NCBI GenBank assembly: GCA_910575815.1
Contig: CAJTFN010000011.1
Location: 83,540 to 147,539 of the forward strand
Reading direction: 5' to 3'
Length of the DNA: 64,000 nt
From: Oscillospiraceae bacterium
GTDB lineage: Bacteria > Bacillota > Clostridia > Oscillospirales > Oscillospiraceae
Within the stretch, counting starts at the first letter, position 1; every line of letters starts with the position of its first letter. Below, piece by piece: positions 33,043-41,865 of this stretch. The notes beneath the pieces are model-generated. The model was not told the origin of the DNA, ran no database searches, and worked only from the letters and a program-made list of their open reading frames with translations. Position numbers and translations under genes: made by a program.

Positions 33043-33726
33043 ATGAGGCTTTTAGTCGTTGAGGATAATCGTCTTTTGAACAATACACTTTGCTACAATC
33101 TTTCGGCGGCGGGCTACACTGTGGACGCTGCTATGTCAAAATCAGCGGCGGTCAATTTCTGCGAAACGCAGGACTATGATCTGATTGTGCTGGATGTCAA
33201 CTTACCTGACGGGAACGGATTTGACTTCTGTACGGAAATCAAAGAGCGCCGTCCTGATACCGCCGTAATTTTCCTGACCGCAAACGATATGGAAAGCGAT
33301 ATGCTGAAAGGCTTTGAGTTGGGAGCAGACGATTATGTGACGAAGCCGTTTCCGATCAGTGTATTCCGAAAAAAGGTTTCGGCCCTGCTGGGCCGCATCC
33401 AGAAGCAGACAGGCGGAGATTGCTACACAGACGGCACATTATCTGTCAATTTTTCGGAGTTGACCGCCACTCTCGCAGGGAAGCCAGTTATCTTCACACC
33501 GATGGAATATCGTTTACTAAAGGTACTGGTGAGAAATCCGCAAATCGTTCTGACCCGACAGGTACTTCTTGAAAAGCTGTGGGACGCGGACGAAAACTTT
33601 GTGGATGAACACGCCCTGACTGTTGCCATCAGCCGCATCCGGGGAAAAATCGAAGTAGACGGCCTGCAATATATCAAGACCGTCTACGGCATGGGCTATA
33701 TGTGGATTGGGGGGATGAAGAAGTGA
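33043..33726 (+). CDS. OmpR-family response regulator (BceR-like)
   Basis: 227 residues, starting at ATG 33043 after GGGAGTGA. Receiver domain about 1-115 with phosphoacceptor Asp51 in LIVLDVNLPDGNGF and acidic pocket E7/D8. The winged-helix DNA-binding domain, about 130-225, has MEYRLLKVLVRNPQIVLTR and the ISRIRGKIE recognition helix. Four bases overlap the kinase start. With the kinase and ABC genes it forms a Bce-type peptide-antibiotic sensing and resistance module. Confidence 0.92.
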   Translation: MRLLVVEDNRLLNNTLCYNLSAAGYTVDAAMSKSAAVNFCETQDYDLIVLDVNLPDGNGFDFCTEIKERRPDTAVIFLTANDMESDMLKGFELGADDYVTKPFPISVFRKKVSALLGRIQKQTGGDCYTDGTLSVNFSELTATLAGKPVIFTPMEYRLLKVLVRNPQIVLTRQVLLEKLWDADENFVDEHALTVAISRIRGKIEVDGLQYIKTVYGMGYMWIGGMKK

Positions 33727-34754
33727 CTGGATGTAAACTTTCCATCAACCGAGCCTGTGCGGTAGGGGCTGTTTTTTTAGGTTTGCTCTCCACTGTGACC
33801 GTTACTGCGGCTTTTCTCTTTACCAGAAACCCGGCAATCGTATGGCTGGGTCTGCTGTTTATTCTGCTGGTGTTCGCCTGTGTAGCCCTTTTCGTGGCCT
33901 TTCTGCGCCGGAAGCTGGTGTTGTTTTCGGACAGGCTGTGCGAAACAATAGACAATATGCTGGACGGGACATCGACCCCGCCGCAGATCTATGAGGAAGA
34001 AAACCTGTTTTATAAAATCAACCACCGGCTTGTCCGCCTATATGAAGTTATGCGGGAAAATCGGGAAAGCGTAGCAAGGGAGCGGGCTGATTTGCAGGAA
34101 TTGATTTCTGACATTTCCCATCAGGTAAAAACGCCCATTGCAAATCTCCAGATAGTAAACGCCACTTTGCTGGAACAGTCTGTGGCAGAAGAAAAACGTC
34201 AGGAATTTTTAAAGGCATCCAGCGGCCAGCTTGAAAAACTGGACTTTCTTATGCAGGCCATGATAAAGACCTCCCGACTGGAAACTGGCGTGATTGCCTT
34301 GGATAAAAAAGTGCAGCCGATTTATAACACCTTGGCGGCGGCGCTGGGAGGGATTTTGCTGAACGCTGAAAAGAAAAATATTCATGTCAACGTAGAATGT
34401 CCACCCGACATACTGCTGGCCCATGATAAGAAATGGACAAGTGAAGCCCTGTTTAATATTTTGGATAATGCTGTGAAGTACACGCCAGCGGGCGGCGCGA
34501 TCCGGGTGTCCGTTCAAAGCTGGGAACTGTATGTGAAAATTGACATTGCGGACAGCGGCAAGGGTATCGCAGAGAGCAAGCAGGGGATGATCTTCAAACG
34601 CTTCTATCGCGAGGAAGAAGTACACGATGTTGAGGGCATCGGCATAGGGCTGTACCTTGCCCGCGAGATCATCACCATGCAAGGCGGCTATATCAAGGTG
34701 ACTTCGGCAGTAGGCAGCGGCTCAACATTTTCTGTGTTTTTGCCCCGTAAATAA
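33723..34754 (+). CDS. Sensor histidine kinase (BceS-like)
   Basis: 343 residues. I start at GTG 33723, eight bases after GGGGGGA; ATG 33702 precedes that site. Two adjacent membrane helices about 12-60 with almost no extracellular loop, as in intramembrane-sensing kinases that need the ABC permease to detect peptides. H-box SDISHQVKTPIANL with His near residue 132. N-box ILDNAVKYTP, G-box DSGKGI and GIGIGLYLA. Confidence 0.9.
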   Translation: MTGCKLSINRACAVGAVFLGLLSTVTVTAAFLFTRNPAIVWLGLLFILLVFACVALFVAFLRRKLVLFSDRLCETIDNMLDGTSTPPQIYEEENLFYKINHRLVRLYEVMRENRESVARERADLQELISDISHQVKTPIANLQIVNATLLEQSVAEEKRQEFLKASSGQLEKLDFLMQAMIKTSRLETGVIALDKKVQPIYNTLAAALGGILLNAEKKNIHVNVECPPDILLAHDKKWTSEALFNILDNAVKYTPAGGAIRVSVQSWELYVKIDIADSGKGIAESKQGMIFKRFYREEEVHDVEGIGIGLYLAREIITMQGGYIKVTSAVGSGSTFSVFLPRK

Positions 34755-34775
34755 AAATCTGAAATCTTGCTGTGC

Positions 34776-34808
34776 TGTGACATTTCTGTGAGAATTGGCT
34801 GTTATGAT
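34776..34808 (+). promoter_or_regulatory. Regulator boxes and -10 of the ABC operon
   Basis: TGTGACATTTC (34776-34786) is followed directly by TGTGAGAATT (34787-34796), then TATGAT at 34803-34808. No good -35 is visible, as expected for an activator-dependent promoter. Matches the box upstream of the response regulator. Confidence 0.65.
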
Positions 34809-34838
34809 AGCGGCATCACAGAAAGGATGGTGCAATCC

Positions 34839-35504
34839 ATGAGCATTTTACAAGCAACTGACCTCAAAAAATACTATGGCGCGGAGCCGAACATCACAAA
34901 GGCGCTGGACGGCGTGACCCTCTCCATTGAGCAGGGGGAATTTGTCGCCATTGTCGGAACTTCCGGCAGCGGCAAGTCCACTCTGCTGAACATGATGGGC
35001 GGTCTGGACGTGCCCACCTCCGGTAGCGTTCAGATCAAGGGCAAGGAGCTGTCCGAGCTGAACGATGAGCAGCTTACCATCTTCCGCAGGCGCAACATCG
35101 GCTTTATCTTCCAGAACTACAACCTTGTCCCTGTCCTGAATGTCTATGAAAACATTGTCCTGCCCGTGGAGCTGGACGGCGATACGGTGGACAAAAAATT
35201 CATGGATGAGATAGTGCGCCTGCTGGCCCTGGGGGACAAGCTGAACAATATGCCCAACAACCTGTCCGGCGGACAGCAGCAGCGTGTTGCTATCGCCCGC
35301 GCCCTCGTTTCCAAGCCCGCCATCGTTCTGGCAGACGAACCGACCGGCAATCTGGACAGCCGGACAAGCAGCGATGTGTTAGGGCTTTTGAAAGTAACCA
35401 GCAGCCAATTCCGTCAAACGCTGGTGATGATTACCCACAACAACGAGATCGCCCAGCTTGCCGACCGCATTGTTCGTATTGAGGACGGTAAAATCGTGCA
35501 GTAA
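34839..35504 (+). CDS. ABC transporter ATPase (BceA/MacB-like)
   Basis: 221 residues, starting at ATG 34839, nine bases after AAAGGATGG. Walker [10 protein letters not shown] near 41-49, Q-loop [13 protein letters not shown], signature [15 protein letters not shown], Walker [13 protein letters not shown] and His-switch [10 protein letters not shown]. Typical size for the family. It works with the FtsX-type permease encoded next. Confidence 0.95.
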   Translation: MSILQATDLKKYYGAEPNITKALDGVTLSIEQGEFVAIVGTSGSGKSTLLNMMGGLDVPTSGSVQIKGKELSELNDEQLTIFRRRNIGFIFQNYNLVPVLNVYENIVLPVELDGDTVDKKFMDEIVRLLALGDKLNNMPNNLSGGQQQRVAIARALVSKPAIVLADEPTGNLDSRTSSDVLGLLKVTSSQFRQTLVMITHNNEIAQLADRIVRIEDGKIVQ

Positions 35505-35518
35505 AGGAGGGCAGGAAC

Positions 35519-38158
35519 ATGAACGATATTCTCTTTGGAAATAACAATACAAAAATAATCAGAAGCCTCTCAAAAAAGTACTTCAAAAAAAACAGGGTGC
35601 GGAATGTTACTGCAATCCTGGCTATCACGCTGACAGCGTTTCTATTCACCTCAATTATCTCTCTCGCATTTAATATGACTTCGTCCTTGCAGCTTTCCAT
35701 GTTTATGCAAAAGGGAAGCAAGGCGGATGGTACGCTGGGCTATATGACAGAAGAACAGTACCGGCAGCTCGTCGAGAGCGATTTCATTCAGGAAGCAGGA
35801 CACAGGCGTTTCCTTGCGTATGCCAGCAATCCTATCGGCCATACCGTTGAAATCAACTATGCTGACAGCATACAGCAGGAATTGACATTCTGTGCACCAA
35901 CGCATGGAGCCGCGCCCCAGCAGGCGAATGAGATTATCACTACTGACCGTGCGCTCAAGGCGTTAGGTGTTGAAGTTAAGATTGGCGCTTCGGTTCCCAT
36001 AGAATTTGAAGTGCGGGGCCGGACTTATCACTACGACATGGTGCTTTCCGGCTGGTGGGAGTCTAATAACGACACTGTTAGCCGGATAATTGTATCAGAG
36101 CAGTTTGTAGAAGAAAACCCTGAATTGTTCAAAAACACCTATGCAGCGGACGGGGAAATGGCAGGGCTTATTTTTTCCGATGTGGTACTGAAGAACAAGG
36201 TAAATATAAAAGGCCAGTTGGAGGATTTCGCATATATAGTCGGCGGCGACCCCGAAAACATGGAGGCAGATAATTATATCCTTTGCAGCGAAAATCAAAT
36301 GACACAGGGAATGACATCAAAGGAAACAATTCTATTTGCAGGGGTATTTGCGCTTTTATTTGTGGTATGCGGTTATCTGCTGATTTACAACGTCTTTGAT
36401 ATTTCCGTCATGCAGGATGTACGGCAGTATGGTTTGCTGCGGACAATCGGAACATCCTCCCGCCAGATTAAAAAACTGGTAAACCGGCAGGCGCTCTGCC
36501 TTACTCTTATAAGTTTACCTATTGGGTTAGCAACTGGTTTCCTTGCTGGATGGCTGGTGCTACCAGTGGCAATGAGCCTTTTCAGCTCTGAACACAAGTC
36601 TGTAATGTCAGCTTTGCAGGTTTCGACCTCCCCTCTAATTTTTATCATTGCGTCCATGTTTACAATTTTGACTGTATATATCAGCACGCGGAAACCTGCA
36701 AAAAGAGCGGCAAAGGTATCGCCGTTAGAGGCTGTTCGCTATACAGAACAAGGAAATTTCAAGCGGAAACCCACTAAACGGACACAAGGAGCCAAATTGT
36801 CCCGCATGGCTTTGTCTAACTTTGGACGAAACAAACGGCGTTCGGTATTTATAATCATTTCCTTGCTGCTGTGCATTGTTTTTGTCAACTCGGCTGTTGT
36901 TATCACGCAAAGTATTGATGAAGAAAAATTTATCAGACGCAATACAAAAACAGACTACACTGTTTATAACTCTATTGTAGCCAATGTTTACGAGGGGTTC
37001 CGATACCATTCGGATGAACTGCCGACATCCGTTATTGATTTCATCAATCAACAGCCGGGAATAGAAAACGGGAGAAGCCTTTACCGCAATACCCTGGACG
37101 ACACAAATGTGTTGGTTGATTATGGTATTGAGAATATATCTTGCACAGGTACTTGGGAAGAAGATGATGGCCGTATCAATAAAGCCTATGGCAATTATTC
37201 TATGGCTGCCGCGCCTGATACGGAAAATCTTTTTTATGGGAATATTTATGGGGCGTCTGAACAATTCTTCTCTGACCTGACGATCTTCGATGGCGAACAA
37301 GATGCAGAAGTCCTAAAACAGAAAATGCAGTCCGGGGAATATGTTATACTTGGATGTTCTATGGACAGACTGACCGGAGAGCCAAAAGAAACACCGCTTA
37401 CAGAACAGCTACAAGTAGGGGACAGTATTTCTTTCTATAAAGATGGAGAACTGCTTAAGACTTTTACGATCCTCGCAAGGGCAAAGGTTGTAGGCACAGA
37501 AATAGAAACCGCTTCATCAACCTCCGCAGAAACTAAAATTGGGAAAGATGCTCCGCGCCTCTACATGGCCGACAGTATGTTTATGCAGCTCTACGACAAC
37601 CCGACCATATTCAGTTATGGGTTTAATGTGTCCGAGGGACAGGAAGCACAGATAGAAGTCTTTTTGAATAATTTCACAGCAAGCAATCCCGCTGTTGCCT
37701 ATACTTCCACCGAAGTGCTGAAACAGTACACAGATTCGGTTCAAAACACGGTTTTGCTGGTGGGTGGTATGATTGCGGCGATTATGGCTTTTGCCGGGCT
37801 GATTAACTTTACCAATATGATGATTACCAGCATTATTACCCGCCGCAACGAATTTGCTACAATGCAGAGCATTGGTATGACAAACCGGCAGCTTCGCCGT
37901 TTAATGGTCTATGAGGGGTTATATTATGCCGCAGGAGCAGATATAGTCGGCAGCATGATTGCGGCGATATTTGCGCTGACAGTCCTGGAAAATGCCTTAA
38001 ATGCGCCATCCATGTGGTACTTTACCATGCACTTTACGCTGGCTCCTGCTTTGATCGTGGCCTTGGTCTATGTATTTCTGGCAACGGTCATTCCTGCCAT
38101 TGCGCTGCATTTCTTTAACAATGGAACAGTAGTCGAGCGGTTAAGAACGGCGGAATAA
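35519..38158 (+). CDS. FtsX-type ABC permease (BceB-like)
   Basis: 879 residues, starting at ATG 35519 after AAAGGAGG. One N-terminal helix (about 25-50), an extracellular domain of about 200 residues, a block of helices about 265-390, a second extracellular domain about 440-720, and three C-terminal helices about 740-870. Two FtsX domains fit the antimicrobial-peptide-sensing class. Base composition is more AT-rich than the transfer genes, consistent with separately acquired cargo. Confidence 0.9.
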   Translation: MNDILFGNNNTKIIRSLSKKYFKKNRVRNVTAILAITLTAFLFTSIISLAFNMTSSLQLSMFMQKGSKADGTLGYMTEEQYRQLVESDFIQEAGHRRFLAYASNPIGHTVEINYADSIQQELTFCAPTHGAAPQQANEIITTDRALKALGVEVKIGASVPIEFEVRGRTYHYDMVLSGWWESNNDTVSRIIVSEQFVEENPELFKNTYAADGEMAGLIFSDVVLKNKVNIKGQLEDFAYIVGGDPENMEADNYILCSENQMTQGMTSKETILFAGVFALLFVVCGYLLIYNVFDISVMQDVRQYGLLRTIGTSSRQIKKLVNRQALCLTLISLPIGLATGFLAGWLVLPVAMSLFSSEHKSVMSALQVSTSPLIFIIASMFTILTVYISTRKPAKRAAKVSPLEAVRYTEQGNFKRKPTKRTQGAKLSRMALSNFGRNKRRSVFIIISLLLCIVFVNSAVVITQSIDEEKFIRRNTKTDYTVYNSIVANVYEGFRYHSDELPTSVIDFINQQPGIENGRSLYRNTLDDTNVLVDYGIENISCTGTWEEDDGRINKAYGNYSMAAAPDTENLFYGNIYGASEQFFSDLTIFDGEQDAEVLKQKMQSGEYVILGCSMDRLTGEPKETPLTEQLQVGDSISFYKDGELLKTFTILARAKVVGTEIETASSTSAETKIGKDAPRLYMADSMFMQLYDNPTIFSYGFNVSEGQEAQIEVFLNNFTASNPAVAYTSTEVLKQYTDSVQNTVLLVGGMIAAIMAFAGLINFTNMMITSIITRRNEFATMQSIGMTNRQLRRLMVYEGLYYAAGADIVGSMIAAIFALTVLENALNAPSMWYFTMHFTLAPALIVALVYVFLATVIPAIALHFFNNGTVVERLRTAE

Positions 38159-38171
38159 ATATTATGGCTTG

Positions 38172-38201
38172 AAAAACCGGGGAATTTTTCCCCGGTTTTT
38201 C
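38172..38201. terminator. Bidirectional-type terminator after the permease
   Basis: Stem AAAAACCGGGGA / TCCCCGGTTTTT with a short loop, flanked by A and T runs. Strong intrinsic form. Confidence 0.85.
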
Positions 38202-38214
38202 AAATGTCACCGTT

Positions 38215-38279
38215 TTGTGACATTTCCTAAAGTTATTTTGTCGAGACTGGTCGAAGCAGTGACATTCTTGTGATATTTG
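38215..38279 (+). promoter_or_regulatory. Additional response-regulator-like boxes downstream of the permease
   Basis: TTGTGACATTTCC at 38215-38227 and GTGACATTCTTGTGATATTTG at 38259-38279 in its two halves repeat the TGTGAYATT box. They sit past the terminator, so they may control the short downstream transcript that includes the 38-residue ORF. Confidence 0.5.
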
Positions 38280-38308
38280 CGATTTAGAATAGAAATCAAT
38301 AAAGAGAA

Positions 38309-38352
38309 GTCTGCCCAGCGGCAGAAAAGAAAAAAACCGCTGCTGGGCAGAC
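38309..38352 (+). other. Strong 11-bp stem-loop
   Basis: GTCTGCCCAGC (38309-38319) pairs perfectly with 38342-38352 across a 22-base purine-rich loop. A poor T-run follows. Leader or attenuator function is possible. Confidence 0.5.
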
Positions 38353-38476
38353 CGATTTCCCATGCCTATTTATTTCATGCGGCGGTTTTAAGAGATTAAA
38401 GCCGCCGTTCTTTTATCCCCCAAAAGAATGACGCGGTAATGCTGGAGAGTACGGCGGCTGACAGGAGGGAGCCGCC

Positions 38477-38593
38477 ATGAAGTACATAGCCGTTCGACAC
38501 AATCCGACAGAATTTGAACCGTCAAAAAAAACACGTTCCCCACCCAGGAGAACTGCGGCCATGAGGTTATACTATACGGTGCAGTTTCTATAA
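38477..38593 (+). CDS. Small ORF, 38 residues
   Basis: ATG 38477 follows AGGAGGG (38463-38469) with eight bases between. The product starts KYIAVRHNPTEFEPSKK and is basic in the centre. No family recognised. It is followed 18 bases later by a Rho-independent terminator, which supports it being an expressed unit. Confidence 0.45.
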   Translation: MKYIAVRHNPTEFEPSKKTRSPPRRTAAMRLYYTVQFL

Positions 38594-38610
38594 ACAATAC
38601 AAGGTATTCC

Positions 38611-38644
38611 GCCCGGCAGGTCTATGACCAGCCGGGCATTTTTT
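38611..38644 (+). terminator. Intrinsic terminator
   Basis: Stem GCCCGGC/GCCGGGC (38611-38617 with 38631-38637) followed by ATTTTTTG. Confidence 0.8.
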
Positions 38645-38786
38645 GTCGAATCTCGCCGCTGTCTAAAAATTTCCAAAAATTTTTTTCAAAAAAGCCCCAT
38701 TTAGCGGGCAGCGAAGGACAGCGGCGGTGTCTTGGTAGCGGAAAGGGAGAGGACCACCTTATCCCCCAACGAAAGGGGGTGAGAAA

Positions 38787-39218
38787 ATGGGATCGATCCC
38801 CCGCGACCATGACGAGCGGGTCCGCTTTGACGCTTTCTGCAAGGCGGTTCTGCGAAACGAGGCCCGGAACCACATGCGGGACCTGCGCCGCCAGCGGAGG
38901 CACGAGACTTCGCTGGACGCCGTTCCGCAGGAGGAAATGGACAAGCTCTCCACGGCAGACCACTACCCCAGCGACAGCTTCGTGTTTTCCTCGCATGGGT
39001 ATGATCTGCTGATCGACAACGAGCTTGTGGCCGACGCCTTCGCCGGTCTGCCCGCCACGGAGCAGAGCATTTTGATCCTGCGCTGTGTGCTGGACCTGAC
39101 GGACGAGGAAATCGGCGGCCTCCTGGGAATGTCCAGAAGCGCCGTACAGCGGCGCAGGACGAAAACTCTGGAGGGACTTCGGGCGAAATTGACGGCGTTG
39201 ATGCCGAAAGGAGGTTGA
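38787..39218 (+). CDS. Sigma-70-like regulator of conjugative elements (Tn916 Orf7 type)
   Basis: 143 residues, starting at ATG 38787. The N-terminal half resembles region 2 (FDAFCKAVLRNEARNHMRDL). The C-terminal half is a region 4 HTH (LPATEQSILILRCVLDLTDEEIGG in two parts, then MSRSAVQRRRTKTLEGLR). These small sigma-like proteins drive ICE excision or transfer genes. Its Shine-Dalgarno GGGGGTGAG can pair with CCCCC at 38763-38767, possibly limiting translation. Confidence 0.85.
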   Translation: MGSIPRDHDERVRFDAFCKAVLRNEARNHMRDLRRQRRHETSLDAVPQEEMDKLSTADHYPSDSFVFSSHGYDLLIDNELVADAFAGLPATEQSILILRCVLDLTDEEIGGLLGMSRSAVQRRRTKTLEGLRAKLTALMPKGG

Positions 39219-39224
39219 AAGCAA

Positions 39225-39461
39225 ATGGAACGGCCCCATCACAAGGGCAGAGAGCTGCTGCCCCTTTCGGTGATCCATGCGGCCCAGGCCGGGGACGCCG
39301 AGGCCACGGAGCAGATTCTGCGGTACTACGGAGGCTACATAAACAAGCTCTGTACCCGGAAGCTCTATGACGAAGGCGGATTTCCCCACGAGTGCCTGGA
39401 CGAGTACATGAAGCGCCGTCTGGAAATCAAGCTCATTCAGGCCATCGTCACCACGAGCTGA
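39225..39461 (+). CDS. Conjugative-transposon HTH protein (Tn916 Orf8-like)
   Basis: 78 residues, starting at ATG 39225 after AAAGGAGG, six bases past the sigma-like stop. LPLSVIHAAQAGDAEATEQIL then YYGGYINKLCTRKLYDE matches the helix-turn-helix_16 family that always accompanies the sigma-like protein in Tn916-type elements. Predicted regulator acting in the same unit. Confidence 0.85.
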   Translation: MERPHHKGRELLPLSVIHAAQAGDAEATEQILRYYGGYINKLCTRKLYDEGGFPHECLDEYMKRRLEIKLIQAIVTTS

Positions 39462-39477
39462 CGAGGCAGGACAGTCG

Positions 39478-39871
39478 GAACGGCTTACCCTTTCCCCGTT
39501 CTGACCGCCCGATCTGCTGGACCTTGACAAAGAAAGCCCGCAAGATAACGGCGGCGCAGCATAGGGCAACGGATACATTCTGTTCGCGCCGAGCCGGACG
39601 GCGGACGCGCCATGACACTTTTCCCCTACGGGGAAAAGCCGAGCGAACCATATCGCGCTGGGGAGCAAGGGCGGCACCTTGCGGGCAACGACACGCGAAC
39701 AGGGCAGATACTCCCTTACAGCCACAGTCCGAGCGTTCAAAGCGTCGCAGGCAATGGGTAGGGCCGCGTGAGAACCACGCGGGGGTGAAAGTCCCGTGGA
39801 GCTGGTGAGCCGCCAGCCGTCCGTCTGTGCCCATAAAAAGCCGCACGATGTTCGTGCGGATGTCCCTATCA
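39478..39871 (+). other. Non-coding GC-rich interval with hairpins
   Basis: About 390 bases without a credible gene. Perfect short stems include TTTCCCC/GGGGAAA near 39618-39634, CCGCGTG/CACGCGG near 39764-39782 and CCGCACGA/TCGTGCGG near 39841-39859. A GGGGTGAAAGTCCC string near 39780 resembles elements of large structured RNAs. It may be a ncRNA or DNA sites for excision; nothing decisive is visible. Confidence 0.4.
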
Positions 39872-39872
39872 A

Positions 39873-39949
39873 CAATAAATCCCACGGTGAGACGCAAATC
39901 CGTAGGAAACAGAGGTTCCTGCAAATAAATCTCACCGTGGGACGCGAAT
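39873..39949 (+). repeat. ICE-1 palindromic repeat, last two copies
   Basis: 39873-39900 and 39922-39949, both A-B in the usual orientation; the second has GTGGGACGC. They lie just upstream of the AAAGAAAGG that precedes TnpW. Confidence 0.9.
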
Positions 39950-39969
39950 ACAAAGAAAGGGTGTTCGCA

Positions 39970-40128
39970 TTGGATGATAAAAATTTGAGCAGACAGACCG
40001 ATGTTGAAGAGATCAAAATTGGCAGCACGACCTATGTCGTGAATGGATATTTCGCCGCCAGCGGCGTCACTGTTTCTGAAAAAATCAAGCGTTTACTTGA
40101 CAAGGAAACCAAGCGGAAAGCCTGCTGA
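39970..40128 (+). CDS. tnpW: TnpW-like small transposon protein
   Basis: 52 residues, starting at TTG 39970, nine bases after AAAGAAAGG. The core EIKIGSTTYVVNGYF then VSEKIKRLLDKE matches the TnpW family found next to large serine recombinases of Tn4451-like elements. Role unknown; perhaps a cofactor in excision. Confidence 0.8.
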   Translation: MDDKNLSRQTDVEEIKIGSTTYVVNGYFAASGVTVSEKIKRLLDKETKRKAC

Positions 40129-40141
40129 TTTCCTCGAAAAT

Positions 40142-40170
40142 TTGACGCTTTCCTTGACATTTAGTATAAT
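40142..40170 (+). promoter_or_regulatory. Sigma-A-type promoter of the ICE-1 recombinase
   Basis: TTGACG (40142-40147), 17-bp spacer, TATAAT (40165-40170), about 50 bases before ATG 40219. A second TTGACA at 40154 is too close to be the -35. Confidence 0.8.
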
Positions 40171-40218
40171 ATAAGTGTCACAAGGCAAGAAACGGTGACT
40201 GCCGGATTGGAGGCTACG

Positions 40219-41865
40219 ATGAATAGGCAGTTCAACAATATGACTGAAAAATGGGCGGCCCTCTATGTCCGCCTTTCCCGCGACGATGAGAACGAAGGGG
40301 ATAGCAACAGCATCGCTCACCAAATCGAAATCCTCACCAAGTACGCCAGAGACCACAGTATCACCAACTACAAGATTTACAAGGACGACGGGTACTCTGG
40401 CACCAGCTTCAAGCGTCCTGGGTTCCAGGAAATGCTGGGGGACATTGAGGCGGGATTGGTCAGCATGGTTGTGGTCAAGGATATGTCCCGGTTTGGCCGC
40501 AACTATTTGGAGGTAGGGCTTTACACGGAAATCCGGTTCCCGGAGATGGGCGTCCGCTTCATTGCCGTCAATGACGGCGTGGACAGTGAGGATCAAAGCT
40601 CGAATGACTTTACGCCCTTCCGCAACATCATCAATGAATGGTATGCGAAGGACACGAGCAAGAAGATTCGGGCCGTATTCCGTAACAAAGGAATGTCCGG
40701 CCAGCGGCTGTCCACAAATGCCCCCTATGGCTATATAAAGGGGGAAAACGGCCACCTTCTCATTGACGAGGAAACCGCGCCGGTAGTGGAACTGATTTTT
40801 CAGTTGTGCGTGGAGGGAAACGGAACCGGAATGATCGCCCGAATGCTGAAAGAGAGAAGTATCCCTACACCGGGGACTATTGAATTTCAACGCACGGGCC
40901 GAACTCGCCATTACCACCCGGATGACCCTTGCCGCTGGGACCCCAAAACAATTGCACATATTTTAGAACAAGATGCTTATTTAGGCCGCACAACAAATTT
41001 CAAAACTTCCATGTTGTCTTATAAAAGCAAGAAAAGCATCGTCAATTCGCCGGACAAATGGGCGGTTTTCGAGAATACCCACAAGGCTATTATTGATAAG
41101 GACACATGGGATATTGTGCAAAAAGCTAGGACCCAGCGCCGCCGTCCCACAAAAATGGGAGAAATGGGGATGTTCTCTGGATTGGTATACTGCGCCGACT
41201 GCGGCGCAAGATTATATCATTGCCGGGCCGCCTCATGGACGAAAAATCAAGAATGCTACACCTGCGCTAATTATCGCAATAGGAATCAATGCTCCTCTCA
41301 TTACATCCGGGCCGTAGTTCTGGAGCGGCTGGTACTTCAAAACCTGCAAAGAGTAGTGGCCTATGCACAGGAGGACGAGGACGAGTTTGTACGGCGCGTT
41401 ATGGAGAACAAGACCGCCGTCCAGCGGGCAGAGCAGGAGCAGGCCAAGAGGACCCTGGAAAAGCAGGAGCGGCGGATCAATGAACTGGATGCCATTATTC
41501 AGAGGCTCTATGAGGATCACGTTATGGGCAAGCTGAACGCAGAACGGTTTGCGAAGCTGTCCGAGGGCTACGAGAAGGAACAGACGGATTTGAAACAGTC
41601 CGTTGAGAATCTTCGGAGGATTGTGGACGCCGCCGAAACCCAGGCTGTCAATGTTCAGAGCTTTCTGAAAATCGTGAAGAAGTACACCGAGCCCACCGAA
41701 CTGACCCCGGCGCTTCTGCGGGAGTTTGTGGAGAAGGTGGTCGTTCATGCCCCGGATAAGTCCAGCGGACACCGTGTCCAGCGGATTGATGTACACTACA
41801 CCTTCATTGGGGCGATTGATTTGTCCCCGGAGTACAGCAAGTACGAGAAAGAGACAACCGCATGA
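40219..41865 (+). CDS. Large serine recombinase (TnpX/TndX-like) of ICE-1
   Basis: 548 residues, starting at ATG 40219, five bases after GGAGG. Resolvase domain with catalytic Ser20 (YVRLSRDD) and the DMSRFGRN motif. Recombinase domain about 165-300 (NAPYGYIKGENGHLLIDEE). Zinc ribbon CADCGARLYHC...CYTCANYRNRNQC. Coiled coil about 385-460. It integrates and excises the element. Located at the right end, pointing outward, as expected. No target repeat could be recognised next to it. Confidence 0.93.
   Translation: MNRQFNNMTEKWAALYVRLSRDDENEGDSNSIAHQIEILTKYARDHSITNYKIYKDDGYSGTSFKRPGFQEMLGDIEAGLVSMVVVKDMSRFGRNYLEVGLYTEIRFPEMGVRFIAVNDGVDSEDQSSNDFTPFRNIINEWYAKDTSKKIRAVFRNKGMSGQRLSTNAPYGYIKGENGHLLIDEETAPVVELIFQLCVEGNGTGMIARMLKERSIPTPGTIEFQRTGRTRHYHPDDPCRWDPKTIAHILEQDAYLGRTTNFKTSMLSYKSKKSIVNSPDKWAVFENTHKAIIDKDTWDIVQKARTQRRRPTKMGEMGMFSGLVYCADCGARLYHCRAASWTKNQECYTCANYRNRNQCSSHYIRAVVLERLVLQNLQRVVAYAQEDEDEFVRRVMENKTAVQRAEQEQAKRTLEKQERRINELDAIIQRLYEDHVMGKLNAERFAKLSEGYEKEQTDLKQSVENLRRIVDAAETQAVNVQSFLKIVKKYTEPTELTPALLREFVEKVVVHAPDKSSGHRVQRIDVHYTFIGAIDLSPEYSKYEKETTA

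Noticed and set aside
97..39949. Dispersed repeat considered as a CRISPR array or MITE
   Set aside because: Copies are separated by genes, with no regular spacers and no cas genes. They are too short, with no terminal inverted-repeat body or target duplications, to be ordinary MITEs.
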